NCBI RefSeq assembly: GCF_033568475.1
Contig: NC_133122.1
Coordinates: forward strand, 147,326,861 to 147,390,860
Length of the DNA: 64,000 nucleotides
From: Henckelia pumila
Taxonomy: Eukaryota > Streptophyta > Magnoliopsida > Lamiales > Gesneriaceae
Direction of reading: 5' to 3'
Shown: piece by piece, positions 46,211-57,813 of the stretch
Layout of the letters: each line of letters begins with the position of its first letter
Numbering within the stretch: the stretch's first letter is position 1
The notes under the pieces: model-generated
What the model saw: the letters and a program-made list of their open reading frames with translations, nothing else
Told to the model about the DNA's origin: nothing
Database searches by the model: none
Translations under genes and position numbers: made by a program

Positions 46211-46407
46211 CTGCACGCAGAAGATTCCCAACAATTCATACCACTATGCTCCCAAGGTTAAAACACTAAAATCCTTAATTCTAATCACAAAGAAACAAAA
46301 TTCTTATTCTAGCATGCTGATAATTAAACTCATGTAACAGGCATTCAGTTATAATTGCAATTAAACAAAAGCAAAGAATTGAAAAAAGTTCTAGGGGTTA
46401 AGTATAC
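46211..46407 (-). other. Putative intron joining Gypsy C gag to pol, 197 nt
   Basis: On the minus strand the segment starts GTATAC after the codon part ACCG and ends TTCTGCGTGCAG before GGAGAATT. It is AT- and T-rich like plant introns, with a possible branch site GTTTTAACC about 40 nt before the acceptor. Removing it puts gag and the protease in one frame. If kept, gag ends at TAG 46391-46393, five codons into the intron. Confidence 0.7.
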
Positions 46408-47452
46408 CGGTGATCAAGGAGGTATCTGGATCTGCCTCCTCAGCCTGCATAACATAAACTCGCCCACTGACATTCTGCCTCTGCGGGCAGTTGGCAATCT
46501 GATGCCCTGGCTCCTTGCAGCGATAGCAGACTCCTGCTCCCAAAAGACACTGCCCGGAATGCATCTTCTGGCACTTCGGACACACTGGATATCTCCCTGG
46601 AGTAGGGGCCCCGCCCCTAGTCTGCTGCTGTGGCTTCCCCTGAGGCCTCTGCTGATTCGGGCCCTTAGATGGCCCTGTAGACTGCTTCTTCGCAGGTGGC
46701 TGCGAAGAAGGTCGCTGATACCCAGTCTGAACAAACTGCCTCTTACCCTGCTGTTGCTCCCTCTGGATCGCTCTCCGACCCTCCTCCGAACGCAAAGCCC
46801 GGCTGACTGCAGACTCATATGTAAAAACGTCTGCCATGCGTACATCGTGCCTGATCTCTGCCTTCAGGCCCTCAACAAACTGTCGCAGCTTCTCCTGCGG
46901 ACTCTCAGCAATCATGGGCACGAAACGGCAGCCCCTCTCAAACTGGCTGATGTACTCTACTACAGATCTGTCCCCCTGGCGGAGACTCATGAACTCTCGG
47001 ATCATGCGGCTGCGCACGTCCTCAGTGAAATACTTGGCGTAGAAGATACGCCTGAACTCAACCCATGTCAGAGTCGGTAGATGAACTCCTCTAACTGCAC
47101 CCTCCCACCATGAGGCTGCATCGCCTCGCATCATATATGTAGCACAGCTCACCCTGTCGGCGTCTGTGATCCCCATGTAGTCAAAGATGGACTCAAGTGA
47201 GCGAATCCATCCCTCCGCCACCAACGGATCGGTGGTCCCCAAAAACTCCTTAGGCCCCTTCTTCTGGAACCTCTCTGCGACGTCCTCCTCGTGGGACAGT
47301 CTGGGACGGGCAGCCTGCTGCTCCAGCAAGGCAGTGATACCCGCCATCATCGTGGCACTGGCCTGCTCCAGTGCTGTCATGGGGTGCTGCTGAGGTGGCG
47401 GTGGAGGTGGAGGTGGAGGTCCCCCACGTCGGTTCACTGGTCTGGGAGGCAT
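46391..47452 (-). CDS. gag: Gypsy C Gag
   Basis: A capsid-type gag protein of about 353 residues. The preferred start is ATG 47452 (MPPRPVNRRGG). The ATG at 47467 lies inside a possible leader intron. After a poly-proline run come the retrotransposon gag domain (GPKEFLGTTDPLVAEGWIRS, ASWWEGAVRG, VEFRRIFYAKYF, FMSLRQGDRSVVEYISQFE), a basic Gln/Pro/Lys-rich stretch and two Cys clusters (CPKCQKMHSGQC and CYRCKEPGHQIANC, the CCHC knuckle). The unspliced frame ends at 46391 with five extra codons. It is intact. Confidence 0.9.
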   Translation of the reverse strand: MPPRPVNRRGGPPPPPPPPPQQHPMTALEQASATMMAGITALLEQQAARPRLSHEEDVAERFQKKGPKEFLGTTDPLVAEGWIRSLESIFDYMGITDADRVSCATYMMRGDAASWWEGAVRGVHLPTLTWVEFRRIFYAKYFTEDVRSRMIREFMSLRQGDRSVVEYISQFERGCRFVPMIAESPQEKLRQFVEGLKAEIRHDVRMADVFTYESAVSRALRSEEGRRAIQREQQQGKRQFVQTGYQRPSSQPPAKKQSTGPSKGPNQQRPQGKPQQQTRGGAPTPGRYPVCPKCQKMHSGQCLLGAGVCYRCKEPGHQIANCPQRQNVSGRVYVMQAEEADPDTSLITGILNP

Positions 47453-47453
47453 T

Positions 47454-47566
47454 CTGCACCACCACATATTTATTTACGTAAATCGCCTTGCATAACTAAG
47501 TGTTTAAAAATTAAGGCTAACTTAAATTCTAGAAATTTAAATCATACTATAATCATTAAAACTTAC
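47454..47566 (-). other. Possible leader intron of Gypsy C, 113 nt
   Basis: The minus strand has a consensus donor GTCT|GTAAGTTTT and an acceptor GTGGTGCAG|AATGCC that ends one base before the preferred gag start. The inside is strongly AT-rich. Confidence 0.45.
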
Positions 47567-47624
47567 AGACCGGTAGCGTGGATTTCTGAGCTAGCATAGC
47601 AGTAGTGACCCCTCCAAGGACCGT

Positions 47625-47637
47625 GCTTTGATACCAA
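47625..47637 (-). other. Primer binding site of Gypsy C
   Basis: The minus strand reads TTGGTATCAAAGC one base after the 5' LTR, close to the initiator tRNA-Met type with one change. Confidence 0.8.
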
Positions 47638-47638
47638 C

Positions 47639-50332
47639 TGAAACGCCCCTAACTCTCTAATAAATAAATATGCGGAAATTTTTTTTTTTTTTTTTTACTA
47701 CTAAATAAAATTATGTACATATATGCCCATACATATATGCACCGCATAAAATACTTAAAATAAATTCATGACTAAATAAATAAACAATTTAAAAACTTAA
47801 ATAAAATGCATTCTTTAAATTAAATAAACATCTGAGTCAACCCTAGAGTTAAAAATATACTGCATAAATAAAATAGTTAAAATGTGTGCATGCACTAAAA
47901 CATTTAATAAAATATTCCCATAAATCTCAACCACTAAAAATATAATAAAATGTTTCACATGACATCATGCACGGTGACTCAGAAGCTGTCACGGTCACGG
48001 GGCTACTGCCGCACTGCTCATGCATCCTCACCACCGGTAGGAGTAACCTGCTCCTCTACGTACTCACCTGCACCATATCAGTGTAGTGAGCCTAGAGGCC
48101 CAACATGCATACTAACAAGGGTTTAAAATAATTTAAATCAATTTACTACTAATACATACGTATACATGAATGAGCATGCTAAAAAAATTTACATAACATA
48201 ACTTACTTAAATAAACATAAATACATAATACATAACATACATACTTGAGTTGTTGAGCACTTATTTTCTTAACATCGAATGGTCCTATCCGTAAGTGTGA
48301 CCCATACTTATAGTGCGACTGATCAGTCTAAGAAACCATCGTACGAGGCTGGTGGCGAACCACCCATACATAAATGGCAGAAACTGCCCATACATAAATG
48401 GCAGAAAACTGCCCATAAATGGCCACACTACTTCAATTTCCACCTAAAATATTTTATTTGCTCAACCATAGAAATTAAATCATAGCATAAAAATTGATTT
48501 CGTGAATGCATGTACTTAAATAAATTGTGTGTCCTGCATATATATTTAATTTAATTTTCTTACTAACATATAAATATTAAAATAACTTAAATGCATAAAA
48601 ATAATTAAATATATAATCAGGACACATGCAATTTTCTCATGGATGGTTCTGGACTGCTGGCCCTACACTCAAGCCCATTAACTTAAGACTTGGCCCATAA
48701 ATCAACCAAAGCCCATTAAGACTAACTTAGGCCCAATAACACTGTCCCTGACCCAATGGGCCCAAACGCCCATTAACAGGCCCAATAACTTTCATGGGCT
48801 CCCAAGCCCATAAAAATTTCTGGCCAACTAAAAAAAAATTTAAATAAAATTATTAAAAGCCCAAAAATAGTTAACTTAACCCAAAATAATTTAATGGAGC
48901 CCAAATAAATTAAATAGTACTAATTAATTTTTTTTTTTGGGAATTTAATTAGTCCATTTAACTCCTAATTAACTTAAAAACTTAAAAATAAAAATACCCG
49001 AGCCCAATTAACATAACCCGGACCCGGACCCACTTAACTTGACCCACATTATTTTAGACCCGACCCGGACCACTTGACCCGACCCGGATCCACCTAAAAC
49101 CCTAGACCCGAACCCTATTTTCTTCCTCCCTCTCGGCCGCCTCGGCTGCGTGAGCAGCAGGCCATCCCGGCCTGCTGCAGCCTAGCTCCGGCCACCGTGG
49201 CCGGAGCCCCGCCGGCAGTACCTCCCCAGGGTTCTGCCGGACCGAACCATACCATGGTTCGCACCCCATGCTGCCTAACCACCGAACACGAAGCCACCTT
49301 CCAAGAACCCTAATCTGCGTACCTGCTGAACCCTTTTTCTGAAAAAGCTTCGGCCTTGGTTCCTAGCCCCCAAACCAACCAGGGCCGACTCACCTAGACC
49401 ACCTAGGGACCCCGTAGAACCTTAGCCAGCAGCCGTCCCAGCCATGGATAGCCAAAAACGGGAGCATGAATCAAACAAGTCAAAAAAAAAAAAAAAAAAA
49501 TCGAAAGCATAAAAGATGGAAAAATCGAACTTGCTGTCAAAAAATCTCATGTTCTGATGATAAGCTCTCGCACTCATACATGCACTGATATAGATGTGAA
49601 AGATAGAAAGAAACATGCCTTAATACGGGTTTGTAGAGTTTGAAACGTGTACGACGGGCTTCGGGACGACGGGACAACGACCGGAGGACCTCGAGCTAGA
49701 AAGTTCACGGCTAAAACTCCTAGGATGGTGGTGGCCGATGATGAAGAAGAAGTATGGAGGGTGACGGCTGAGTGGGAGAGAAAGGAGGTCGGCTAGCTTA
49801 GGGTTTTGGGTAGAATAGGTTAAATTTTTTGGTTTAATTAAAATATAAGCTAACTAATTAAATAAAGAGGTTTTAAAACTAAATAATAAACAACTTAAAC
49901 TCTAAAAAAAAAAATCTGATAACCTAATTAAAAATCTCGAAATATAATTTTAGGGGAATTTTAAAAATACTAAAAAGTCAATATTTTGACTAATTTTGGA
50001 TAAAAATGACCCCTAAAATTAACTAAAAATTAAATACTTAAAATTTTGGGGTAATAAAACTCAAAATAATATTTTAAGACTCTAAAAAGGCTCATAAAAT
50101 AATTTGGCTAAAAAGTTGTCATCTCGTCCGTCCACGGTCCCGTCTACGCGATTAAATAATAAAAATACTAAAAATCATAAAATTCACTAATTATGGGTTA
50201 AATGCTTAAAAATAAATTAAATCATGCATAAATAATTCACATAATTATTTAACCCATAAATCATAAATTTAAATAATTAAATATCCTAATTATGCAGGCG
50301 GATTTATGTAATTAAAAATACCGGGTGTTACA
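47639..50332 (-). repeat. 5' LTR of Gypsy C
   Basis: 2694 bp, near-identical to 40104-42791. Poly-A tract lengths differ (for example near 49481-49500). Confidence 0.96.
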
Positions 50333-50337
50333 GATAT

Positions 50338-50536
50338 TATTCGGGATCATAGTTTGTCAATTGGACTTCATGTTCCCACTAAAGAAAATGTTTCTCGTTT
50401 TCACTAGAGGGTAGTGAAATCGTAAAAATAGTGGGAGTGTAATTCATAAAATGAAATTCGCCATATTTTATGTTTTAGTAAATTAATTAAACAAATCATT
50501 GATTATTGTCTGTTTCCTTTTCAGTATACTATTACA
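50338..50536 (+). other. Leader of Copia D, right part
   Basis: Non-coding leader that continues from 40103 after Gypsy C and ends just before the gag start. Confidence 0.8.
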
Positions 50537-53500
50537 ATGACTTCTCGCAATCCACTGTTTTCAATTCTCGAACAAAACAAATTGACTGGCGCAAACTATA
50601 CGGAATGGTTCCGTAAGTTGAAAATTATTCTCACTTCGGAAAAAGCTTTCTACGTGTTAGAGAAGCCGCCTCCGAAGGAAGCCCCGGCTAATACAAGTAC
50701 GGAAGAGTTGGCCAAACTTGATTTATGGTGGGACCATGATATCAAGGCCAAATGCTACATGCATGCTTCGATGTTGATGAGCTTCAAAGGAGATTCGAGG
50801 ATGCCGTGAATGCTGCTGACATTCACAAGAACCTCAAGGAACTCTTTGGAGCTCAGTCAAGATCGGAGAGGTATGCCACCGTCAGAGAGCTCATAACGAG
50901 CCGCATGCGAGATGGAACTTCGGTCCGTGAGCATGGGGTGCGCATGATTGGGCTCATTGAAAAGTTGGTAACACTCGACTTGACTTTGGAGCATGAACTT
51001 AGCGCGGACTTGTTGCTTTTATCACTTCCTTCATCTTTTGACGGTTTTGTGATGAACTTCAATATGAACAAGATAGAGGCCACCCTTGAAGAGATGGTCA
51101 ATATGCTTGTCACATATGAAGCCACACTAAAAAAGGATAAACCGGTACTCTTGGTTGGCTCCTCTTCTAACTCTAAGAAAGGACCAAGTGAAAAGGGTAA
51201 GAAACGTTCTGCCCTGCCCAAGAAGATTGTACCAAATAAGAAGGGAAAGGCCAAGGCTTCAATTGAGATAAAAGATGAAAACGTTTGCCATTAATGCAAG
51301 AAACCCGGTCATTGGAAACGTAACTGCAAGAAATACCTCGAACAGTTGCGAACTGCAAAGGGTATGTTTTACATTGAAATAAATGTTTCGCTTAATACTT
51401 CTTCTTGGGTATTGGATATCGGATGTGGATCTCACATTTGCAATGATTTGCAGGTGATGACAAGAAGTCGTAAGCTAAGGATGGGTGAGACCCAGCTAAG
51501 GCTCGGGAATGGTTCTAGAGTCGAAGCCAAAGCTATAGGAGACATTTATTTAGTTTTGCAGAACAATTTTAAGTTATTTTTTAGAGATGTTTTATATGTT
51601 CCGGATTTGGTCAAAAACATTATGTCTATTTCTATGCTTGATAGAGATGGTTTTTCTTGAAATTTTGTGAATGTGATTTGAAATATTTACAAAAATGAAT
51701 GTTTGATTGGAAATGGAAAACTTGAAAACGATCTATATAGCTTAAAATTAAAAGACGTTCCAATTAATTATGTTGATAAACCGGTAACAATAATTAAAAG
51801 GAAGGACGATAGTCAAAACCCGGCAAACCTTTGGCATGCTAGGCTAGGTCATATTTTCTCAAGGAAGATGAACAAGCTAGTGGGAGAGGGAATGTTTGAT
51901 ATGTCTGATATTAACTCTCTACCTACCTATGAGTCCTGCCTAAAGGGAAAAATGACTAAATCTCCTCTCAAAGGGAAACCTGAGCGTAGTCAAAATCTGT
52001 TGGATTTGATCCATACAGATGTTTGCGGTCCATTTAGGATTGGTACTAAATGTGGAAACACCTACTTCATTACCTTTACTGATGATCATTCTAGGTATGG
52101 GTATTTATATTTAATGAAATATAAGTCTGAAGAATTTGAAAAGTTCAAAGAATTCAAGGCTGAAGTAGAAAACAAACTAGGTAAAAGTATTAAGGCACTT
52201 CGATCGGATCGAGGTGGAGAATACTTAAGTACCGAGTTTTTGGACTATCTAAAAGAGAATGAGATTATCTCTCAGTGAACTCCTCCTATGACACCTCAGC
52301 TTAATGGTGTTTCAGAGCGTCGCAATCGAACTTTGTTGGACATGGTTCGATCCATGATGAGCTTCACTGAGCTCCCACCTTCGTTTTGGGGCTACGCGCT
52401 TGAAACGACGGTATTGTTGTTAAACAACGTCCACACTAAAGCAGTAAATAAAACACCATACGAGTTATGGAATGGCAAAGCTCCTAAGTATTCGTACTTG
52501 AGGATTTGGGGATGTCCTGCTTACGTGAAGCAGACAGTGGGAGATAAATTGGATAGTCGATCCACTTTATGTTATTTTGTAGGATATCCGAAGAATTCAA
52601 TCGGATATTATTTCTATCATCCTGCTGAAACAAAAGTGTTTGTTTTAAGGAATGCCACCTTCTTGGAGAAGGAGTTATTATTGGATAAGAAAGGCAAGAT
52701 GATGAAACTCGAAGAAATTCGAGAAGAACCCGAGATACAAAATAGCGATCCTACACCTCAAGAATCATCACAAGACACGCCTATTACTAGGAGATCCGAG
52801 AGGACTTCTAGGCCTCCTATTAGATATGGTCTTCTTCTTGAAGGGGATCAAAATGAACCCGTCATTGGATGTGATCCAAGAAACTTCAAGGAAGCAATTT
52901 TTTATGCGGATTCGAATTTATGGCTTAAAGCTATGCAATCGGAACTAGACTCGATGCATTCTAACCAAGTTTGGTCTTTAGTAGATCCTCCCGATGGAAT
53001 TATTCCAATTGGATGCAAATGGATCTACAAGAGAAAGCTTGGGCCTGATGGAAAGGTATTGACCTACAAGGCACGATTGGTGGCAAAAGGTTATACTCAA
53101 AGACAAGGAGTTGACTATGATGAAACCTTTTCACCAATCGCAATGTTCAAGTCCATAAGAATCCTTATTGCCATAGCAGCATGGTATGACTATGAGATAT
53201 GGCAAATGGATGTAAAGACTGCATTTCTTAATGGAAACATTAAGGAAGAGATCTATATGATGCAGCCTGAGGGATACACATCCATGGGAAGCGAGCATAA
53301 TGTATGCAAGCTTCAGAGATCAATCTATGGTCTCAAACAAACATCAAGAAGTTGGAACCAGAAATTTGATGAAACAATAAAGGGTTTTGGTTTCATCAAG
53401 AACCCGGAGGAACCATGTGTGTACAAGAAAGTAGTTAAGAATGCGGTAACATTCTTAGTACTTTATGTTGATGACATCCTAATCATGGGGAATGATGTAG

Positions 53501-54450
53501 GGATGTTGCAGTCAACAAAGATATGGTTATCAGGTAGATTCTCGATGAAGGATTTAGGTGAGGCATCCTATATTCTAGGAATTCAGATCTATAGAGATAG
53601 ATCTAAAAGAATGATAGGACTCACTCAATCAACCTACATCTACACCATATTGAAAAGGTTTTCTATGGATGAGTCCAAGAGAGGACATCTACCTATGTGT
53701 CATGGAGTTTCTCTATCCAAGTCTATGTGTCCCAAGACTGACGAAGAGATAGAGAAGATGACACACGTGCCATATGCATCAGCCATAGGTAGTATCATGT
53801 ATGGGATGATATCTACCAGACCGGATGTGGCCTATGCTCTGAGCGTCACGAGCAGATACCAAGCCAATCCCGGTCAAATGCATTGGAAAGCCGTGAAGGA
53901 TATTCTTAAGTACTTGCGAAGGACTAAGAATTTATTTATGGTTTATGGAGGGAGAGAATTGAAGTTGGAAGGCTATACCGACTCTAGCTTCCAATGTGAT
54001 GTGGATGACTCGAAATCAATATCTGGATTTGTATTCGTGCTCAATGGCGGTGCTGTCTCTTGGAAGAGTTCCAAGCAGGACACCACAACGGATTCCACCA
54101 CTGAGGCAGAATACATTGCAGCATCAGCTGCTGCTAAAGAGGCGGTTTGGATAAGGAAATTCATCCAAGAGTTGGGTGTAATTCCTAAAGCTGTTGGTCC
54201 AGTCCCGGTGTACTGTGACAACACGGGTGCCGTTGCTCAGGCAAAGGAGCCAAGGTCTCATCAGAAGTCCAAACACGTACTGAGGAAATACCACATCATC
54301 CGGGAGATTGTGGAAAGAGGAGACATCAGTGTCGAGAGAGTGGCCTCTACAGACAATATCGCTGATCCGCTTACTAAGCCCTTGCCAGGACCATTGTTTG
54401 ACAAACATCGCGAAGCAATGGGATTACGTAGTATGACTAGTTGGCTTTAG
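50537..54450 (+). pseudogene. Copia D gag-pol, broken by one frameshift and several stops
   Basis: Gag starts at 50537 (MTSRNPLFSILEQNKLTGAN). A frameshift near 50775 moves the frame. Stops follow at 51292-51294 (inside the zinc knuckle), 51658-51660, 51679-51681 and 52276-52278 (integrase). From 52288 a long open stretch encodes the end of integrase, reverse transcriptase (LYVDDILIMGND) and RNase H (DSTTEAEYIAASAAAKEAVW, VYCDNTGAVAQAKEP), ending at 54450. The protease site reads LDIGCGSH, where D-S/T-G is expected. It is non-functional. Confidence 0.94.
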
Positions 54451-54460
54451 GGCAAGTAGG

Positions 54461-54474
54461 AGATTGAAAGAGTG
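54461..54474 (+). other. Polypurine tract of Copia D
   Basis: GGCAAGTAGGAGAT directly before the 3' LTR; one T interrupts the purines. Confidence 0.65.
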
Positions 54475-56342
54475 GGTGCCCGGTTAGCCAACTTGTGGCT
54501 AAGGGCTTTTATGACTCTATGTAAAACAATCTTTTGTTTAATATAATTTACACTTTTATAATGGCATTGACTTTATCTTTCTTCATATTGTTATATTATG
54601 ATATACTATTGTTGTTTTGATAAAGACCTTGAATCTACTATAGTGTATGTAAGATGTGGTAGCACATGGGGATGGCTATCATGAAACACATCTTATAGTC
54701 ACTGTATATTCTAAACTGTTCCTAGTCAATTGAGCCGTCCGCAAATAAGGATAAGGATCGCTCGAGATTGAGACTATCATTTGCGATGCCGAGTACCACG
54801 TTTCATTGGTATGGAACATAGAGATGTTCAAAGCATGCAAATGGATATTCATATGATGAATGATCGAACTACCCTATTCGAACTTTCCAAGTGGTTATCA
54901 CTTATCGAGTGGATAAAGTCCGCGGTTTTGGTTGTACACCATTAGTCCTTATTACTTGAAACATCATTGAGCCTCTATATGCTAGTACTGTACTTTGACT
55001 CGTTTACCGACTCTATTGGGGTCATCAAGTGTCGGGATTGGGTACAGTTACAACACATATAGGAGTCGATGCTTTGTTGTCAAGGATTCACCACATACTC
55101 GCGAGTGTGGATATCCTATGCGATCTGAGGAGATATTAGTGTGACGAATCTCTGGCCAGAGTACATGATGTGTTTTAGGTTACTTGGTGTTCCTAGTAAC
55201 ACATGCGATGTCACTAATAGATCTCCAAGATGTTATGCATAGTTATCGAATCTCGAACGACTCTCGATATACCAATGGTTGTTGATTCGATCGGGATATA
55301 TGGTTGAAGGGACCGTACTGTACGCTAACCAAAATCTACTGGTTCTTGCAGGAACTATCAGTAATACCTAGGAAATCATGAGGCGATGTTGCTAGGCGCT
55401 CTTACCATGATTCGATGGGTAAGTCGGAAATTGTTGTTCCGAGTCACAAGGAATTGTGAGCCCACGGCTAGCTGTATTCCTGAACCATTGAGGGTTACAC
55501 AAGTAATGGATTACTAAAACCCCATAGAGATAGTTAAATTTAACGAGTTAAATTTAATGAAAGAGAAGTTGGACTTCTTAACTAAAGAGAGTGGGATTTC
55601 CTAAAATGACATAGAGATGGGCATTTTTGGAAATCACTGAATTCGGATTCAGAAAAATTATCTTGACTCTAAAAGATGCAGAAATGGTTTTTGTGCACAT
55701 TGGTGAAATCAGTTTATCAATCGGAGTCACGATGAATTTTATATTAATTTCTATAACAACGGGCTTGGCTTGTTGGGCTTAAGTTATGGATTGTGGGCTT
55801 TAAGGAGTTAGAGTCCTGATACAATTATAACTAGAAATTATCTATAAATACATGTAGTGGGTTCGAAAATTGAAGAGAATTCATTCATCAAATTTTCGAA
55901 TACACACATATTATTTTCTAAGGGTTTTTCGAAAATCCTTGTCCCTTTCGGAGAAAATTCGGTCTTGTGATTTTTGTGAAAAATTACAATCCGGATTAAC
56001 AGATCATATCTGTTTATTCTCTATGCAAACTTCTGATTGATTTCTAGTGCAGTCAATCAGAGGGTTTTGTTTTCTATTCGTGGACCTGATTGAAGAAACG
56101 TTCGTTCATCAGTTCCGGGGATATACAACAAGAGCAGATTAAATTCTGTTGGTGTCCATAATCTCGCTTCGAGATTTTAAGGTAAAATATTTAATTGTGA
56201 TTATTTATTTTACTTAAACAAATTTAATCGTGAAAGTTTTGATACCCAGATGTGGAATCGTTCCATATTAATAAAATAAATTTTTTAAACTTCTGCTGCA
56301 CCGGGTATCAATTCTAATTGATCTGAACACAGTTTTTCAACA
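54475..56342 (+). repeat. 3' LTR of Copia D
   Basis: 1868 bp, pairs with 36779-38656. It is followed by the target duplication CATAC. Confidence 0.96.
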
Positions 56343-56347
56343 CATAC

Positions 56348-57393
56348 TCCATCACAAATATCTCAAGGAAATAATCGCAATGGAGACCCCCCTCCCATCT
56401 TCGAACCACAGCTTGAATTTAGTTTCACCCAGGAAACGTTGACAACCTTAATGGAAGAAATAGCCGCACGTGCAGCGACTGAAGCGGTCGCTCAGTTCGT
56501 TGCATCCCGTCAACACCGAAGCACCGACAAGAGAGCACATAAAATAGGGTCATCGTCTCGTGACCCCTGATAAAGAAGACCCAAAGAAAACTAAGTCTAA
56601 AGTTAATGACAAAAATCATGAGGAGAACAAGAAAAATACTACTCATAAAGAGGGTGAAGCAAGTGCTCAGGCAGTTCACGACGTCTTTGACGAAAACAAA
56701 ACCACTGATCCAACCCATAAATATGGATCTCACACATATGTAACTGGAGAGAAATCTTCAATAATCTTGACTGTGCGTCGGAGCCCATTCACTAATGTCA
56801 TTCTATCTGAATCATTGCCTAAGGGAGTCAAAATCCCCAACCTACTTGAGTTCGATGGAACTGGTGATCCTTAAGATCATATTGACAAATTCTACATGAA
56901 AGCAGATTTATATGACATCACAGATGAGGCTTACTGCAAGATATTTTGAACAACGTTATCAAGGCAAGCTCTCACATGGTTCAATAATCTGTCATCCGAA
57001 TCCATCGCCAACTTGGAGCAACTCATCCAGCGCTTCATCCAACAATTCTCAATTAACAAGAAATACCCAAAAATAACAGCATACTTATTCACAATTCTTC
57101 AAAAAAAAGGAGAAAGTTTGCGAGACTATGTTAAGAGATTTACTGACGCGGTTCACAAATTCCCACACGTGAACCACGATATGTTATCTGGAATAATGCA
57201 GCATAACTTGCGTCCTGAAAAGTTCAAGGAATCTATAGTAGGAAATATCCAAACACCTTGGAGGAGTTGTTGTTTAGAGCGGAAAAATACATCCGCATCG
57301 AGGAAACTGATGAGTTGCACTCCTCGGGAAAAAGAAAACGAAACAAAGAGTACAATGAAATATAATGCAGGACAGAGAGTCATGTCAATCTAA
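56348..57393 (+). pseudogene. Gypsy D gag, main part
   Basis: The frame opened at 36771 continues here. A frameshift near 56555, TAA 56872-56874, TGA 56947-56949 and a second frameshift near 57252 break it. The gag domain shows DHIDKFYMKADLYDITDEAY, LSRQALTWFNNL, LIQRFIQQFSINKKYPK and ESLRDYVKRFTDAVHKFP. In a shifted frame LEELLFRAEKYIRIEE follows. This style fits Tat-like Gypsy gags. No pol follows. Confidence 0.82.
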
Positions 57394-57520
57394 AGAAATT
57401 CTATACTCATAGAGCAAACCTCTACAAACTAAAATAAATTGTTTGACGCTACTTTATTTGCTCTGCAGATCAAAACTTTTATTTAATTCTCTTTTATTTT
57501 TAGTTTAATAATAAACTTAC
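57394..57520 (+). other. Gypsy D non-coding part between gag and Copia E
   Basis: AT-rich, no coding. It ends with CTTAC (57516-57520), the left target duplication of Copia E. Confidence 0.6.
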
Positions 57521-57799
57521 TGTTGAAAAATATATTATTATTATTAATATTATGTTGAATATTGAATGTTGAATGTTGAATATTGAGTTGTAAAATGTGG
57601 AAAATTAGTGTGTGATGATGTAGATGATGATGTATTTATTTTTGGACTAATCTCAAATGTGGATCTATAAATAGGTTTTCATTTGTGATGAAAAATACAA
57701 TTGAGTTGAGAGAAAAATATTATAAAGTGTAGAGTTTGATATATTTTGAGTTTTGGAGTATTTACTTTTTACCGTAAATTTTTACTTTTTCACAACACG
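57521..57799 (+). repeat. 5' LTR of Copia E
   Basis: 279 bp, from TGTTGAAAAATA to TCACAACA. A TATA box lies in CTATAAATAGG near 57665. It contains repeated TTGAATATTGAATGTTGAA steps near 57550. Confidence 0.95.
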
Positions 57800-57801
57800 T
57801 T

Positions 57802-57813
57802 ATCAGCACGATC
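57802..57813 (+). other. Primer-site region of Copia E
   Basis: TTATCAGCACGA lies three bases after the LTR. This sequence follows the LTR in many plant Copia elements and differs from the TGGTATCAGAGC type. Confidence 0.6.

Larger units (their letters stand above)
40104..50332 (-). mobile_element. Gypsy C, near-intact and very young Ty3/Gypsy element
   Basis: 10.2 kb on the minus strand, with LTRs of about 2.69 kb (40104-42791, 47639-50332). A perfect target duplication GATAT (40099-40103, 50333-50337) flanks it. The LTRs are almost identical by eye, with a handful of substitutions and poly-A length changes. It is the youngest insertion in the window. It carries a PBS, a PPT, gag and pol. 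Gag and pol lie in different frames with an intron-like segment between them. One nonsense codon breaks pol. The integrase end is chromodomain-like. Confidence 0.96.
36779..56342 (+). mobile_element. Copia D, Angela/BARE-like Ty1/Copia element split by Gypsy C
   Basis: LTRs of 1878 and 1868 bp (36779-38656, 54475-56342) with a perfect target duplication CATAC (36774-36778, 56343-56347). LTR divergence is about 1.7% by eye. The very long LTRs, the long leader and the style of gag and integrase (RRNRTLLDMVRSMMS, FWGYALETT) fit the Angela/BARE lineage. Coding capacity is lost through one frameshift and at least four stops. Gypsy C sits in the leader (40104-50332). Confidence 0.96.

Noticed and set aside
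53973..54408. Minus-strand frames of 83 and 94 residues
   Set aside because: They are antisense to the well-supported RNase H of Copia D.
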